From an uncultured Coriobacteriaceae bacterium (GTDB lineage: Bacteria; Actinomycetota; Coriobacteriia; Coriobacteriales; QAMH01): 34,421 nucleotides of DNA. Made by a program: the position numbers and the translations under genes. The notes below the pieces were generated by a model. The model searched no databases and was not told the DNA's origin. It saw only the letters and a list, made by a program, of their open reading frames with translations. The stretch is taken from the NCBI GenBank assembly GCA_902783925.1, contig CACZSV010000150.1, positions 1 through 34,421 on the forward strand. The letters run 5' to 3'. Shown in pieces: positions 25,064 through 33,616 of this stretch; position 1 is the first letter of the stretch; each line of letters begins with the position of its first letter.

Positions 25064-26140
25064 TTGGAAGACAAAACACCCCTGGTTCTTTCGCATGCAA
25101 GCGCGCTTGCTTATTGGAATCGGTCTACGAAGCCCACCAAAGCGGAAACGTGTAGCGCAGAAGAATGCCGGCAAATTCTCGACAGCACACGAGGAGCTGT
25201 CCACGTGCGCGAGCTCGCCAGCGCCCTCGACATGTTCCCTCTTTCAGTACTCGACAGACCGCTCGATTTGCTAACCAGCTCACGCAACGACCGCCGTTCA
25301 ACTTCGCTTGCCACATACCATTGCATGCAAACTGCGCTTCCCGATAATTCCCTCGTCCGTGTTTCCTGCGAACCTGAGGATGAGAACGTGGGATTTGATA
25401 TATTCCTGAGTTCTCCCGAGCTCTGCTTCGCGCAAATGGCCTGCGTGCTTTCAACCTGGGAGCTCATAGAGCTCGGTTTCGAAATGTGCGGAGGGTATGG
25501 CAGCCCCTCAAGCCGCATCGGACAAGCGCAGACGAACGTTGCGTCCTCGAATGCGATTGAGCGCTACCCGAGAATAAGCACACCGGAGCGTATTCAGGAA
25601 TATATAATGAGTTGCTCGGGGATGACAGGAGGAAAGCGTGCTCGTCAGGCGGCAAAGTGGCTCGTCGCGCAATCGAGCTCTTCTGAAGAAACCCATATCT
25701 GCATGCTCGCCTTCTTGCCGCGCTCGCTTGGCGGCATGGGCACACCGCGTCCATTGCTGAACCAGCGGATCGCCGCCCCCGATGTTGTCGCACGCGTTCT
25801 TGGAACTCGCACGCTTACCCCAGATTTGTACTGGCCGGATGCACGTGTCGCACTCGAGTACGATGGACGTATCTGGAACAACGCGCGGGCACGCGAGGAA
25901 TACGAAAAACGCAAGCACAACGCATACCGCATTATGGGTATCGAGGTGGTTTCCATCGGACGCGCCGACCTCGACCATTCCGATACAATCCGCGAACAAT
26001 TCAAACGCATTAATCGCAGGTGCGGCAAGCGCCTCAAGGAACCCAATGCCAAGCAGCGCGCAAGGCAAGAGTCACTCATGGGCTGGATTGCCACCCGCGA
26101 ATATGAGCAGGCGCATGTCCCATATGTGAATAAGCGGTGA
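25064..26140 (+). CDS. Hypothetical protein with C-terminal DUF559/Vsr-like endonuclease motif
   Basis: The 358-residue product has no signal peptide. The start region LVLSHASALAYW (8-18) is of a type I recall from Coriobacteriia hypothetical proteins. A PD-(D/E)xK-like signature occurs near the C-terminus: TPDLYWPDARVALEYDG (252-268) with D254, E265 and D267, then a basic R/K-rich helix. This resembles DUF559/Vsr-type nucleases, but nuclease activity is unproven. The TTG at 25064 has GAGG 9 bases upstream; the 20 residues encoded further up look like promoter DNA. The region is A/T-rich just upstream. No partner methylase or toxin gene is adjacent. Confidence 0.6.
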   Translation: MEDKTPLVLSHASALAYWNRSTKPTKAETCSAEECRQILDSTRGAVHVRELASALDMFPLSVLDRPLDLLTSSRNDRRSTSLATYHCMQTALPDNSLVRVSCEPEDENVGFDIFLSSPELCFAQMACVLSTWELIELGFEMCGGYGSPSSRIGQAQTNVASSNAIERYPRISTPERIQEYIMSCSGMTGGKRARQAAKWLVAQSSSSEETHICMLAFLPRSLGGMGTPRPLLNQRIAAPDVVARVLGTRTLTPDLYWPDARVALEYDGRIWNNARAREEYEKRKHNAYRIMGIEVVSIGRADLDHSDTIREQFKRINRRCGKRLKEPNAKQRARQESLMGWIATREYEQAHVPYVNKR

Positions 26141-26213
26141 GCAAAGGCCAGATCCACATCCAGTTGCCTGCCCTTTTGCTCTAGGGCACGCACGACTCCA
26201 GCTAGCCCACACG

Positions 26214-26225
26214 CGCATATATGCG
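26214..26225. promoter_or_regulatory. 12-base perfect palindrome
   Basis: CGCATATATGCG lies about 40 bases upstream of the ATG at 26266, in the gap after the endonuclease-like gene. It may be an operator for the small gene; no regulator is assigned. Confidence 0.3.
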
Positions 26226-26265
26226 GTACCATCGTTTCTCGCAGGTACACACGAAAGGTCAGATC

Positions 26266-26631
26266 ATGGAACAAAGCTACGATGTCTCTCTTGACACGCC
26301 AAAACATCATTATCGTGGTGTCATAACCATCAACTACAAAGGCGGCAAAGCGTCAGCCACAATTGATATCAATGGCCTGGGGTGCTTCGAGGCGCAAGGC
26401 AGTTACGAGGATAAGGATTTCGAGTTTTCTGGAGTTGCAGAACCGAACGATTCCGAACGCGTCGAGTTCGACGCCAGAGGTCAGCTCTGGGGAAACAGCC
26501 TCGACTTCAAAGCGCAATCCAATATCGGAGAAATCGTCGTATTCGGCACAGTCGAAGACAAGGCCAGCAAGGACTCGAAGGTTATCGACGAATGGCAAGG
26601 CGGAAACGAGATTATCGACTTTCTACTCTAG
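26266..26631 (+). CDS. Small beta-rich hypothetical protein
   Basis: The 121-residue protein has no signal peptide or membrane segment. Alternating short strands such as DVSLDTPKHHYRGVITINYK, KASATIDINGLGCFEAQGS and DFEFSGV suggest a small calycin-like barrel. The T-P-x3-G-x-I-T-I pattern is like small proteins I recall beside redox genes in Eggerthellaceae, but I do not recognise a function. ATG at 26266 has AAAGG 7 bases upstream. It precedes the XRE-cupin gene by 90 bases, with an inverted repeat between. Confidence 0.55.
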   Translation: MEQSYDVSLDTPKHHYRGVITINYKGGKASATIDINGLGCFEAQGSYEDKDFEFSGVAEPNDSERVEFDARGQLWGNSLDFKAQSNIGEIVVFGTVEDKASKDSKVIDEWQGGNEIIDFLL

Positions 26632-26650
26632 CTGCCTGAAACTAAGTTTT

Positions 26651-26692
26651 AACTGCAGCCTCACCGTTTGCGAACTATACTTAGCTGCAGTT
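26651..26692. promoter_or_regulatory. Inverted repeat around the XRE-cupin promoter
   Basis: AACTGCAGC (26651-26659) and GCTGCAGTT (26684-26692) are perfect 9-base arms. A TATACT (26676-26681) between them is a -10 candidate for the gene starting at 26722. An autoregulatory operator for the XRE protein is the simplest reading. A loose terminator for the small gene is the alternative. Confidence 0.5.
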
Positions 26693-26721
26693 TTCCCGAT
26701 ACAAAGAGAAAGGCGCTTCAC

Positions 26722-27273
26722 ATGGAGCCGGATTTCAAAGAACTTGGCGAGCGCATTCAGGGCCTGCGAGAGGCGTGCGACGTCTCGCGTCATTCCATGG
26801 CGCAAGAATTAGGTGTCGATATAGATACATACGCCAGCTGGGAAGAGACGGGCGCCAATGTACCTATCTCCGCCATTTATCATATGGCGCAGAAGTTCGG
26901 GGTCGAATTCACCGAGATTCTAACCGGCGGTGAAACACGTCTCGACACCATCCAGGTGGTTAAAGATGGAGCCGGCGTAGAAGTCAATCGCTTGCCTGGC
27001 TATCATTTCGAGGACCTCGCGTGGCGCTTTCAGAACAAGGTCATGCAACCGCTTATGGTCACACTCGACCCGAGCGATGAACCTGCGGAACTCGTCTCGC
27101 ACGCGGGGCAAGAATTCAATTATGTCGTTCAGGGATCGCTCATTCTCACCTATGACGGACGTGAGTACATCCTTGACGAGGGGGATTCGGCTTACTTTGA
27201 TCCATCTCGCAACCATGGCCAGCGTTGCTATGGAGACACGCCGACAAAATTCATAACACTCATTACCGAATAA
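26722..27273 (+). CDS. XRE-family regulator with C-terminal cupin domain
   Basis: The 183-residue protein has an XRE helix-turn-helix (about 5-62; SMAQELGVDIDTYASWE) and a cupin_2 sensor domain (about 105-180; HAGQEFNYVVQGSLIL, Y-LDEGDSAYFDPSRNHG). The two histidines and the glutamate of the cupin motif could bind a metal or small ligand. ATG at 26722 has AAAGG 8 bases upstream; the longer frame to 26668 has none. The AMP-ligase gene begins 27 bases after its stop. This regulator/ligase pair recurs in anaerobes, so it probably controls the ligase. Confidence 0.9.
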   Translation: MEPDFKELGERIQGLREACDVSRHSMAQELGVDIDTYASWEETGANVPISAIYHMAQKFGVEFTEILTGGETRLDTIQVVKDGAGVEVNRLPGYHFEDLAWRFQNKVMQPLMVTLDPSDEPAELVSHAGQEFNYVVQGSLILTYDGREYILDEGDSAYFDPSRNHGQRCYGDTPTKFITLITE

Positions 27274-27300
27274 ACACAGCTGTCTGTGAGGAAACAAATC

Positions 27301-28974
27301 GTGGATTACATTCTCAAGAAATACTGCCCGCGTATCGAATTCGAATCGTATGAAGATTACTTCGAGAACTTTCGCATTGAGATTCCCGAAAACTTCAATT
27401 TTGCCTACGACGTGGTCGACGAATGGGCGCGTGTCGAGCCAGAAAAGAAAGCGCTCGTTTGGCTGAACGATACAGGCGAGCAACACGAGTTCACGTTTAC
27501 CGACATCTCACGCCTCTCGAACAAGGCGGCAAACGCATTCAGCAAAATGGGAATTGCAAAGGGCGATGTTGTCCTCATGATCTTGCGCCGTCGCTGGGAA
27601 TACTGGGTGTGCGCTGCAGCTCTATGCAAGATTGGAGCAACGATTATTCCCGCCACCATCCAGCTGACGAGCAAGGACATTGCCTATCGTGCGAATCAGG
27701 CAAACGTCAAAGCCATGATTTGCGTAGATGACGAATACGTTTGCACGCAAGCCGAGGCCGCGCTCGAAGGAGCGCCGACGGTCGAGCAGCGCATCGTTGT
27801 AGCGGGAGAACGCGAAGGATGGACGTCTTTCGACAAGCTCATTGAAAACGAAAGCGAAACCTGGCAGCGCCCCACGGGAGACGCCGCTACGAAAATCGAT
27901 GACATCATGCTCATCTACTTCACGAGCGGCACAACAGGCAATGCAAAGGCGGTCGAGCACAGCTTCAAGCATCCTTTGGGCCATATCATCACCGCAAAAT
28001 ACTGGCAGCAGGTTCGCGAAAATGGCTTGCACATGAGCGTAACCGATAGCGGCTGGGCAAAATTTGGCTGGGGAAAGATTTACGGCCAGTGGATTTGCGG
28101 AGCGACTGTCTTTTGTTACGACATGGACAAGTTCGTGCCCGCCAAGCTGCTGCAGGTTATGCAGGACTACGAACTTGCGACGTTTTGCGCACCGCCCACA
28201 ATGTATCGCTTTATGTTGCAAGAAGACGTTTCATCATATGACCTCTCATCCATACAGAACTTTGCCACTGCTGGCGAACCTCTCAATGCGGAGGTTACGA
28301 TTCGCTGGGAGGAATTCACCGGCAAGAAAATACGCGAAGGCTTTGGGCAGTCCGAAGGACCAGTGCTTTTGGCGACCTTCCCCTGGATCGAGCCACGCCC
28401 CGGTTCCATGGGCAAACCAAGCCCGCTGCTCAACATCAAGCTTCTCGACGACAACGGCCACGAAGTTCCCGACGGCGAAGAAGGTGCAATATGCATCACG
28501 CACTTGAAGGACGCATACCCGCCGGGACTGTTCGTAGGCTACTACGGCGATGAAGAGCGCACGAGAGAGGCTGTCGGTGGCGAGTATTACAACTTGCACG
28601 ATATGGCATGGCGCGATCCCAGCGGTTACTGCTATTTCGTTGGAAGAAATGACGATGTGATCAAATGTTCAGGTTATCGTATTGGCCCCTTCGAGGTGGA
28701 GAGCGCACTGGTGGCACACCCCGCCGTCATCGAATGTGCGGTTACCGCTGCCCCCGACCCAATCCGTGGCAAAGTCGTGAAGGCGACTATCGTTCTTGCG
28801 CGCGGATACGAGGGAACACCTGAACTCACCAAAGAGCTGCAGAATCACGTCAAGCATACGACGGCGCCGTATAAATACCCGCGCATCGTCGAATATGTCG
28901 ACGAGCTCCCCAAAACGGTTGGTGGCAAAATCAAGCGCAAAATGATCCGTCAGGCAGATGGAGTTGTAGATTAG
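27301..28974 (+). CDS. AMP-dependent acyl-CoA synthetase (medium-chain/Acs-type)
   Basis: The 557-residue enzyme activates a carboxylic acid to its adenylate and then its CoA thioester. The P-loop-like YFTSGTTGNAKAVEH (206-220), GFGQSEGPVL, the YFVGRNDDVIKCSGYRIGPFEVE hinge and the C-terminal catalytic lysine in TVGGKIKR are all present. GTG at 27301 has AGGA 8 bases upstream; the GTG at 27286 contains that site. Substrate preference is not readable. Its stop TAG overlaps the stop of ilvH on the other strand. Confidence 0.9.
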   Translation: MDYILKKYCPRIEFESYEDYFENFRIEIPENFNFAYDVVDEWARVEPEKKALVWLNDTGEQHEFTFTDISRLSNKAANAFSKMGIAKGDVVLMILRRRWEYWVCAAALCKIGATIIPATIQLTSKDIAYRANQANVKAMICVDDEYVCTQAEAALEGAPTVEQRIVVAGEREGWTSFDKLIENESETWQRPTGDAATKIDDIMLIYFTSGTTGNAKAVEHSFKHPLGHIITAKYWQQVRENGLHMSVTDSGWAKFGWGKIYGQWICGATVFCYDMDKFVPAKLLQVMQDYELATFCAPPTMYRFMLQEDVSSYDLSSIQNFATAGEPLNAEVTIRWEEFTGKKIREGFGQSEGPVLLATFPWIEPRPGSMGKPSPLLNIKLLDDNGHEVPDGEEGAICITHLKDAYPPGLFVGYYGDEERTREAVGGEYYNLHDMAWRDPSGYCYFVGRNDDVIKCSGYRIGPFEVESALVAHPAVIECAVTAAPDPIRGKVVKATIVLARGYEGTPELTKELQNHVKHTTAPYKYPRIVEYVDELPKTVGGKIKRKMIRQADGVVD

Positions 28975-29444
28975 CCGCGAGGAATCGCAATCTTGCCGCT
29001 TCGGATGATCTCCTTGATGCCATAGGCATCGAGGAGATTTTCCATCGCCTCGAGTTTATCCGTCGTCCCCGTCGCTTCGACCGTGAGCGTATTTGCGGCT
29101 ACGTCGACGATGCGCGCGCGGAAAATCGAGGCGAGCTCGATAATCTCGCCACGTTGCGCGGCTTCCGCGCTCACCTTGAAAAGCACGAGCTCGCGATCGA
29201 TGTGGTCCGCATCGGTTAAATCGCTAACCTTGTAGACGTTGATGAGCTTGTTGAGCTGTTTGGTCACCTGCTCGACGATTATTTCATCGGCGTCGACAAC
29301 CATGGTTACATGGCTGCGCGTCGTATCTTCGGTATCACTCACGGCGAGCGATTCGATGTTGAAGCCACGGCGAGAAACGAGACCTGCGATACGGGCGAGC
29401 ACGCCCGGCTTGTTATCGACCCAGATCGAAAGAATGCGCGACAT
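28971..29444 (-). CDS. ilvH: Acetolactate synthase small regulatory subunit
   Basis: The 157-residue subunit binds valine and regulates the catalytic subunit. The N-terminal ACT domain shows LSIWVDNKPGVLARIAGLVSRRGFNIESLAV, and the second half is the usual ALS_ss C-terminal domain ending in RSGKIAI. ATG at 29444 is 3 bases after the ilvB stop, with GAGGGTGAG upstream, so the two are coupled. The symbol ilvN is used for the same gene in some genomes. Confidence 0.95.
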   Translation of the reverse strand: MSRILSIWVDNKPGVLARIAGLVSRRGFNIESLAVSDTEDTTRSHVTMVVDADEIIVEQVTKQLNKLINVYKVSDLTDADHIDRELVLFKVSAEAAQRGEIIELASIFRARIVDVAANTLTVEATGTTDKLEAMENLLDAYGIKEIIRSGKIAIPRG

Positions 29445-29447
29445 CTT

Positions 29448-31181
29448 CTACTCACCCTCTTTTGCGCCGACGTTCGTGATTCCGATAGCATCATCTACGG
29501 TCTTGCCCTCTGGAATCATGGGAAAGACATCCTCGCTGACGGGAATCTTGATCCAAAGCAGCGACGGCCCTTCCTCGTCAAGCCAAGCATGCATCATGCT
29601 TTCAAGCTCTTGTGGGTTTTCCAACTCAAATGCACTCCAGCCAAACGCACGGGCGAGCATGGCGAAGTCCGGATTGCCAAAGAAGTCCGTTTCGCTATAG
29701 CGGCCCTCGAGGAAGAGTTCTTGCATCTGATGCACCATGCCGAGACAGTTATTGTCGAGCAAAAGTACCTTGACAGGCAGCTTATTTCCATGGATCGTCG
29801 CCATTTCCTGAATATTCATCTGCAACGATCCGTCACCTGTAATACATACAACGCGACTTTTTGGAAAGGCAATCTGCGCACCCATAGCTGCGGGAAGGCC
29901 AAAGCCCATCGTCCCCGCTCCCCCACTCGAAAGAAAGGTGCGCGGACGATCGGTGTGCAGGTACTGACTCGCCCACATCTGATGTTGCCCCACATCGGTG
30001 GTGATTATCGTATCGCGATCATTTGTCATCGCATCGAGGAGCTCAAGCACGCGCTGGGGCTGCACATGATCCTCGCATGGTTCGTATGCAAACGGATGCT
30101 CACGCACCCATGTGAGAACTTGCGTGAGCCAAGCCTCTGTAGCAGGTTTGACGTCTTCTTTTTTCAGCTCTCCGACAATTGCGGCGAGAACCGTTTTTGC
30201 ATCGCCCACGATGGGAATATCAGCCTTGCGATTCTTTCCAATCTCCGCCGGGTCGATATCGATGTGCGCAACGCGGGCATGTGGCGCAAAGGCTCCCGGC
30301 CTACCCGTTGATCGATCTGAAAAACGGGTGCCGATAGCAAAGACAAAATCTGCATCGCGAAGCGCAAAGTTTGCAGCTGTCGAGCCATGCATGCCGAGCA
30401 TGCCAAGGTTAAGTTCGCTATCTTCTGGATAACATCCCTTGCCTTCAAGCGTGGTGGCAACGGGAATGCGCAGCATCTCCGAAAGCTGCGCGAGTTCCTT
30501 GCTCGCCCCCGAAGAGATGATGCCGCCGCCAGCATATATAACCGGCCGCTTAGCAGTTCTTAGAGCACGCGCCACCTGCTTGACCTGCCGCGCGTTTCCC
30601 TTGTAGGTCGGTTTATAGGATTGCAGCTTCACTTCGTCTGGATACTTGTACACGACGCCGCTTTTCCTCGCCAGGTCGCTCGGCACGTCGATGACCACCG
30701 GCCCGGGACGTCCAGTCGATGCGATATGGAACGCCTGAGCGACGGTTGATGCAAGTTCGCTTGCGTCTTTGACAAGGTAACTGTGCTTGACGATGGGCAG
30801 CGTAACGCCTGTCATGTCAGATTCCTGAAATGCATCGCTACCAAGAACGACAGTGGGGACCTGACCCGTAATAATGACAACGGGAATCGAATCCATGCAG
30901 GCAGTGGCTATGCCTGTAACCGTATTAGTTGCACCAGGCCCGCTGGTCACAAGCACGCAGCCGACTTTGCCCGTCGCACGCGCGTAACCATCTGCCGCAT
31001 GCACGGCAGCCTGCTCGTGGCGAACGAGTACATGCGTGAGCTTCTCGCTGTCGTAGAGTGCATCGTAGAGCGCAAGAGCATGCCCGCCGGGGTAGCCAAA
31101 AATCGTCTCCACACCAGCGTCTTCAAGCGCCGTGATCAGGCATTGCGCGCCGGTCATCTTCTTACCGTTGTGTTCGCTCAC
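29448..31181 (-). CDS. ilvB: Acetolactate synthase large catalytic subunit
   Basis: The 577-residue ThDP/FAD enzyme makes acetolactate and acetohydroxybutyrate for valine, leucine and isoleucine. FGYPGGHALALYDAL and VRHEQAAVHAADGYARATG hold the cofactor-activating Glu. GDGSLQMNIQEMATIHGN is the ThDP-Mg motif with the DNNCLGMV loop. GTG at 31181 has GGTGG 7 bases upstream; ATG at 31157 is possible, and the frame is open to 31235. It is first in ilvB-ilvH. No ilvC or ilvD is in the window. Confidence 0.95.
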   Translation of the reverse strand: MSEHNGKKMTGAQCLITALEDAGVETIFGYPGGHALALYDALYDSEKLTHVLVRHEQAAVHAADGYARATGKVGCVLVTSGPGATNTVTGIATACMDSIPVVIITGQVPTVVLGSDAFQESDMTGVTLPIVKHSYLVKDASELASTVAQAFHIASTGRPGPVVIDVPSDLARKSGVVYKYPDEVKLQSYKPTYKGNARQVKQVARALRTAKRPVIYAGGGIISSGASKELAQLSEMLRIPVATTLEGKGCYPEDSELNLGMLGMHGSTAANFALRDADFVFAIGTRFSDRSTGRPGAFAPHARVAHIDIDPAEIGKNRKADIPIVGDAKTVLAAIVGELKKEDVKPATEAWLTQVLTWVREHPFAYEPCEDHVQPQRVLELLDAMTNDRDTIITTDVGQHQMWASQYLHTDRPRTFLSSGGAGTMGFGLPAAMGAQIAFPKSRVVCITGDGSLQMNIQEMATIHGNKLPVKVLLLDNNCLGMVHQMQELFLEGRYSETDFFGNPDFAMLARAFGWSAFELENPQELESMMHAWLDEEGPSLLWIKIPVSEDVFPMIPEGKTVDDAIGITNVGAKEGE

Positions 31182-31320
31182 TGTGCTGCCACCTTTTGCT
31201 TCGTCTGCATATACGCCGGTAAGTTTACACCACATAAGACCAGTCCGCGCGCAAACGCAAAAGCCGCGCCGTTAGCCCTTCCAACGTCCGTCGCGTGCAG
31301 ACATCCCTTCATTTTTTTGC

Positions 31321-31350
31321 GAATGGGTCGGCGTGGCATGCGACTCATTC
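31321..31350. other. Hairpin between the TSUP transporter and ilvB
   Basis: GAATGGGTCG (31321-31330) pairs with CGACTCATTC (31341-31350): nine matches and one G.U in the plus-strand RNA. The T-run is on the wrong side (31312-31318), so in minus-strand RNA an A-run follows the stem. It is not a standard terminator for the transporter gene. Confidence 0.35.
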
Positions 31351-31361
31351 TGCCAACGAAT

Positions 31362-32231
31362 TTAAACTGCCAGCTCGTTTACGATGAGGGCGACGCCGAC
31401 AACGGCAAGAATTACAGCAAACAACAGACGAAGCACGTGTTCTGAAATATGGGGTACAAGACGAGCTCCGATTATTGCGCCAGGAATTGCGCCAACGCAA
31501 AGCGCTATACCAACATAATAATCCACATGCCCGAGTATCGTCTGCCCGATGACGCCGGGAATCGCGAGGATGATAATCGCGATAAGCGAGGTTCCCGAAG
31601 CCTTCTTCATGGGAACGCCAAGCCATGCCGTCATCAGCGGCACCATGATAAATCCACCGCCCAGGCCAACGTAACCGGAAAAGAGGCCCGTGAGAAGCCC
31701 AATGCCCAGCCCTCCGAGCAGAGTATTTCGCGCGAGATTAAAGTCATCTTCTGCAGGAGATGCGGCATGGCAGGCGCTCGCCTGCACAGAATGGGAATTA
31801 CTCGCCTCCGCGGCTTGCTGAGCACCGCTCTTTGAAGAATCGCCATTCCTCGTTGAGGTCTTGAGCGCTTTGCGGAGCATGGAATATGCCGAATACACCA
31901 TGACGAGTGCTGTTACGAGCATGATCGCCCATGCTGGAGAAATCGATGCAAGGTATACGCCAAGAGAGGAGGTAACGGCACCCCCTATGCCAAGCACGAT
32001 TCCCAACTTTGGAACACTTGTTGCATTGCGAATGTGCTGAACTGCTCCGGAAAGCGACGTGGGGATGATCGCGAAGAGCGATGTTGCTGTAGCCATGTAG
32101 GCGTCGAGCCCTATGACCAGACGCAAAAGAGGCACCATGACGATACCTCCGCCTATGCCGAGCAGTCCAGAAAGCACGCCCACGCACACACCCGCAAGCG
32201 CAAGGAGGATGATTGTCACGACCAGTTCCAT
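31362..32231 (-). CDS. TauE/SafE (TSUP) family membrane transporter
   Basis: The 289-residue protein has about eight membrane segments in two halves, each beginning with a glycine-rich GLLGIGGGIVMVPLL or GYVGLGGGFIMVPLM motif. This is the TSUP duplication. A hydrophilic Ser/Ala-rich loop (about 125-165) separates the halves. The family exports or imports sulfonates, sulfite or other small organic anions; the substrate cannot be read. ATG at 32231 has only a weak GGTGAG. It lies upstream of ilvB on the same strand, but a 180-base gap makes one transcript uncertain. Confidence 0.9.
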   Translation of the reverse strand: MELVVTIILLALAGVCVGVLSGLLGIGGGIVMVPLLRLVIGLDAYMATATSLFAIIPTSLSGAVQHIRNATSVPKLGIVLGIGGAVTSSLGVYLASISPAWAIMLVTALVMVYSAYSMLRKALKTSTRNGDSSKSGAQQAAEASNSHSVQASACHAASPAEDDFNLARNTLLGGLGIGLLTGLFSGYVGLGGGFIMVPLMTAWLGVPMKKASGTSLIAIIILAIPGVIGQTILGHVDYYVGIALCVGAIPGAIIGARLVPHISEHVLRLLFAVILAVVGVALIVNELAV

Positions 32232-32272
32232 GGCTCACCATGATAGCTGATTACGTATTGGGCGCAGAAAAG

Positions 32273-33352
32273 CTAGATCTGCGCCATCTGGGCAGCGCAG
32301 TTCGCGTACCACTCCTCAGATGTTGGCGGGCAGTACGTCGCAGCTGCCTCATGGGTCAGGTACCCTCCGTACATGGAGCTACCCAATGCGCCAACCACGG
32401 TATTAATGCCCTCTTCCCAGGAAGAAAAGCCCTTCGATCCATAGCCCCATGCGTTGTGAGAGCGGAAACATGCGGCGCCAAGACTGCTCTCAACATAGGA
32501 AATTGCGGGAGCCCAGCGAGGGTCAACACCATTGTCCCATGCTGCGGCGGCATAGTATTTGCCGGTGCCCTCTGTGGGCGAACCAGACAGGTACGCGTCG
32601 ATACGCGGTGCCCACTCGTTGACAAAAGCCTGCTTGTCGGAATCCCAACCAACGTTGTTCGTGCTCGTTGTGGAAGCGCTTTCCTCTTGCGCAGCTATTA
32701 TCGCTGCCTTTTCCTCTTCGGGAAGGTTGGAGGCGGCCAGCGCCGTCTCGACGCCCTTTTGCTCTGCAGCCTGTGCAGCAGCGGCACGGGCCGCGGCAGC
32801 CTCGCGAGCTGCCTGGGCTTCTTGCAGAGAGCTATACGCCTCTGCCGCTGCCGCATCCGCTTGCACCTTATCGTCACTGATCTGCTCGCGGGAATCGCGA
32901 AGCTCCTTTTGCATCTGAGCAGTCTGCTGAATTTGCTGCGTGTTGTACTCGAGCACCCATGTGTATTGGTCGAGTGTCGCAAGCATATCCGTAATGCTCC
33001 TGGACTCAAGCAACATCAACACCACGCTCGATGAATCATATTCGTATTTGTAGAGAGCGCGTGCGCATTCGTCTGAACGCTGCTGTTGCGCAGGCAAAAG
33101 CTGCTCAAGCTCGGCGATTTTTCCATCGAGCTCGACGATTTTCGCTTCGAGCTCTTCTTGTCTGGCAAGCGCAGCGTTGTATGCATCGGCACTCGCTTTC
33201 ACCTGCGACTCAAGAGAGTCTGTCTCTTCGTCGGCATACGAACTTGCGGCCGTGAATCCGCACGTCATTGCAAACGCGAGACTGATGGCGAGTATGTAAG
33301 CAACGCTCTTGTCTAGGGTCTTCTGCAGCAATGCATTACCTCGTTTGAACAT
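32273..33352 (-). CDS. Exported coiled-coil protein with possible muramidase-like C-terminus
   Basis: The 359-residue protein has a signal peptide (about 1-40, ending SSYADE). A long coiled coil (about 45-220) follows, of the PcsB/CwlO type, rich in Ala/Glu/Gln. A Ser/Thr linker comes next, then a C-terminal domain (about 240-359) with WAPAISYVESSLG, HNAWGYG and SWEEGINTVVG. That last block resembles glucosaminidase/lysozyme-like folds, with a candidate Glu in YVESS. NlpC/P60 or CHAP residues are absent. The likely role is peptidoglycan turnover at the envelope. The start at 33352 has a weak AAGAA site. Confidence 0.7.
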   Translation of the reverse strand: MFKRGNALLQKTLDKSVAYILAISLAFAMTCGFTAASSYADEETDSLESQVKASADAYNAALARQEELEAKIVELDGKIAELEQLLPAQQQRSDECARALYKYEYDSSSVVLMLLESRSITDMLATLDQYTWVLEYNTQQIQQTAQMQKELRDSREQISDDKVQADAAAAEAYSSLQEAQAAREAAAARAAAAQAAEQKGVETALAASNLPEEEKAAIIAAQEESASTTSTNNVGWDSDKQAFVNEWAPRIDAYLSGSPTEGTGKYYAAAAWDNGVDPRWAPAISYVESSLGAACFRSHNAWGYGSKGFSSWEEGINTVVGALGSSMYGGYLTHEAAATYCPPTSEEWYANCAAQMAQI

Positions 33353-33396
33353 TGTTTTCTTGCTGTGGGGCGTTTACTTTAGCGCAAGAGAGCGCA

Positions 33397-33412
33397 GTGC
33401 GAGTTTTCGCAC
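33397..33412. promoter_or_regulatory. 6-4-6 perfect stem upstream of the coiled-coil protein gene
   Basis: GTGCGA and TCGCAC flank a 4-base loop about 45 bases upstream of the start at 33352. It could be a leader stem or operator. The rest of 33353-33535 has no gene and no clear promoter. Confidence 0.3.
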
Positions 33413-33537
33413 ACATTCACTCCACATCACGTTCACAAGGTACATATTTGTATGATGATTCTGTCGAGGAACGAGCGCTGAATTTCGCGGATGCGTTGGA
33501 ATGACGTGCCAACTCAGCGAACCGCCAACGCGCACGC

Positions 33538-33564
33538 AAAAGGGGCGAGTCGAAGCTCGCCCCT
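33538..33564 (-). terminator. Intrinsic terminator of serC
   Basis: AGGGGCGAG (33541-33549) and CTCGCCCCT (33556-33564) form a perfect 9-bp stem around 6 bases. On the minus strand it is followed by a short T-run (33538-33541), and it lies about 50 bases after the serC stop. Confidence 0.8.
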
Positions 33565-33616
33565 CTTGCAACTCTGTACTACTTCCTCAGCTCGAGAGCT
33601 CAGACAAAATGCTGCC

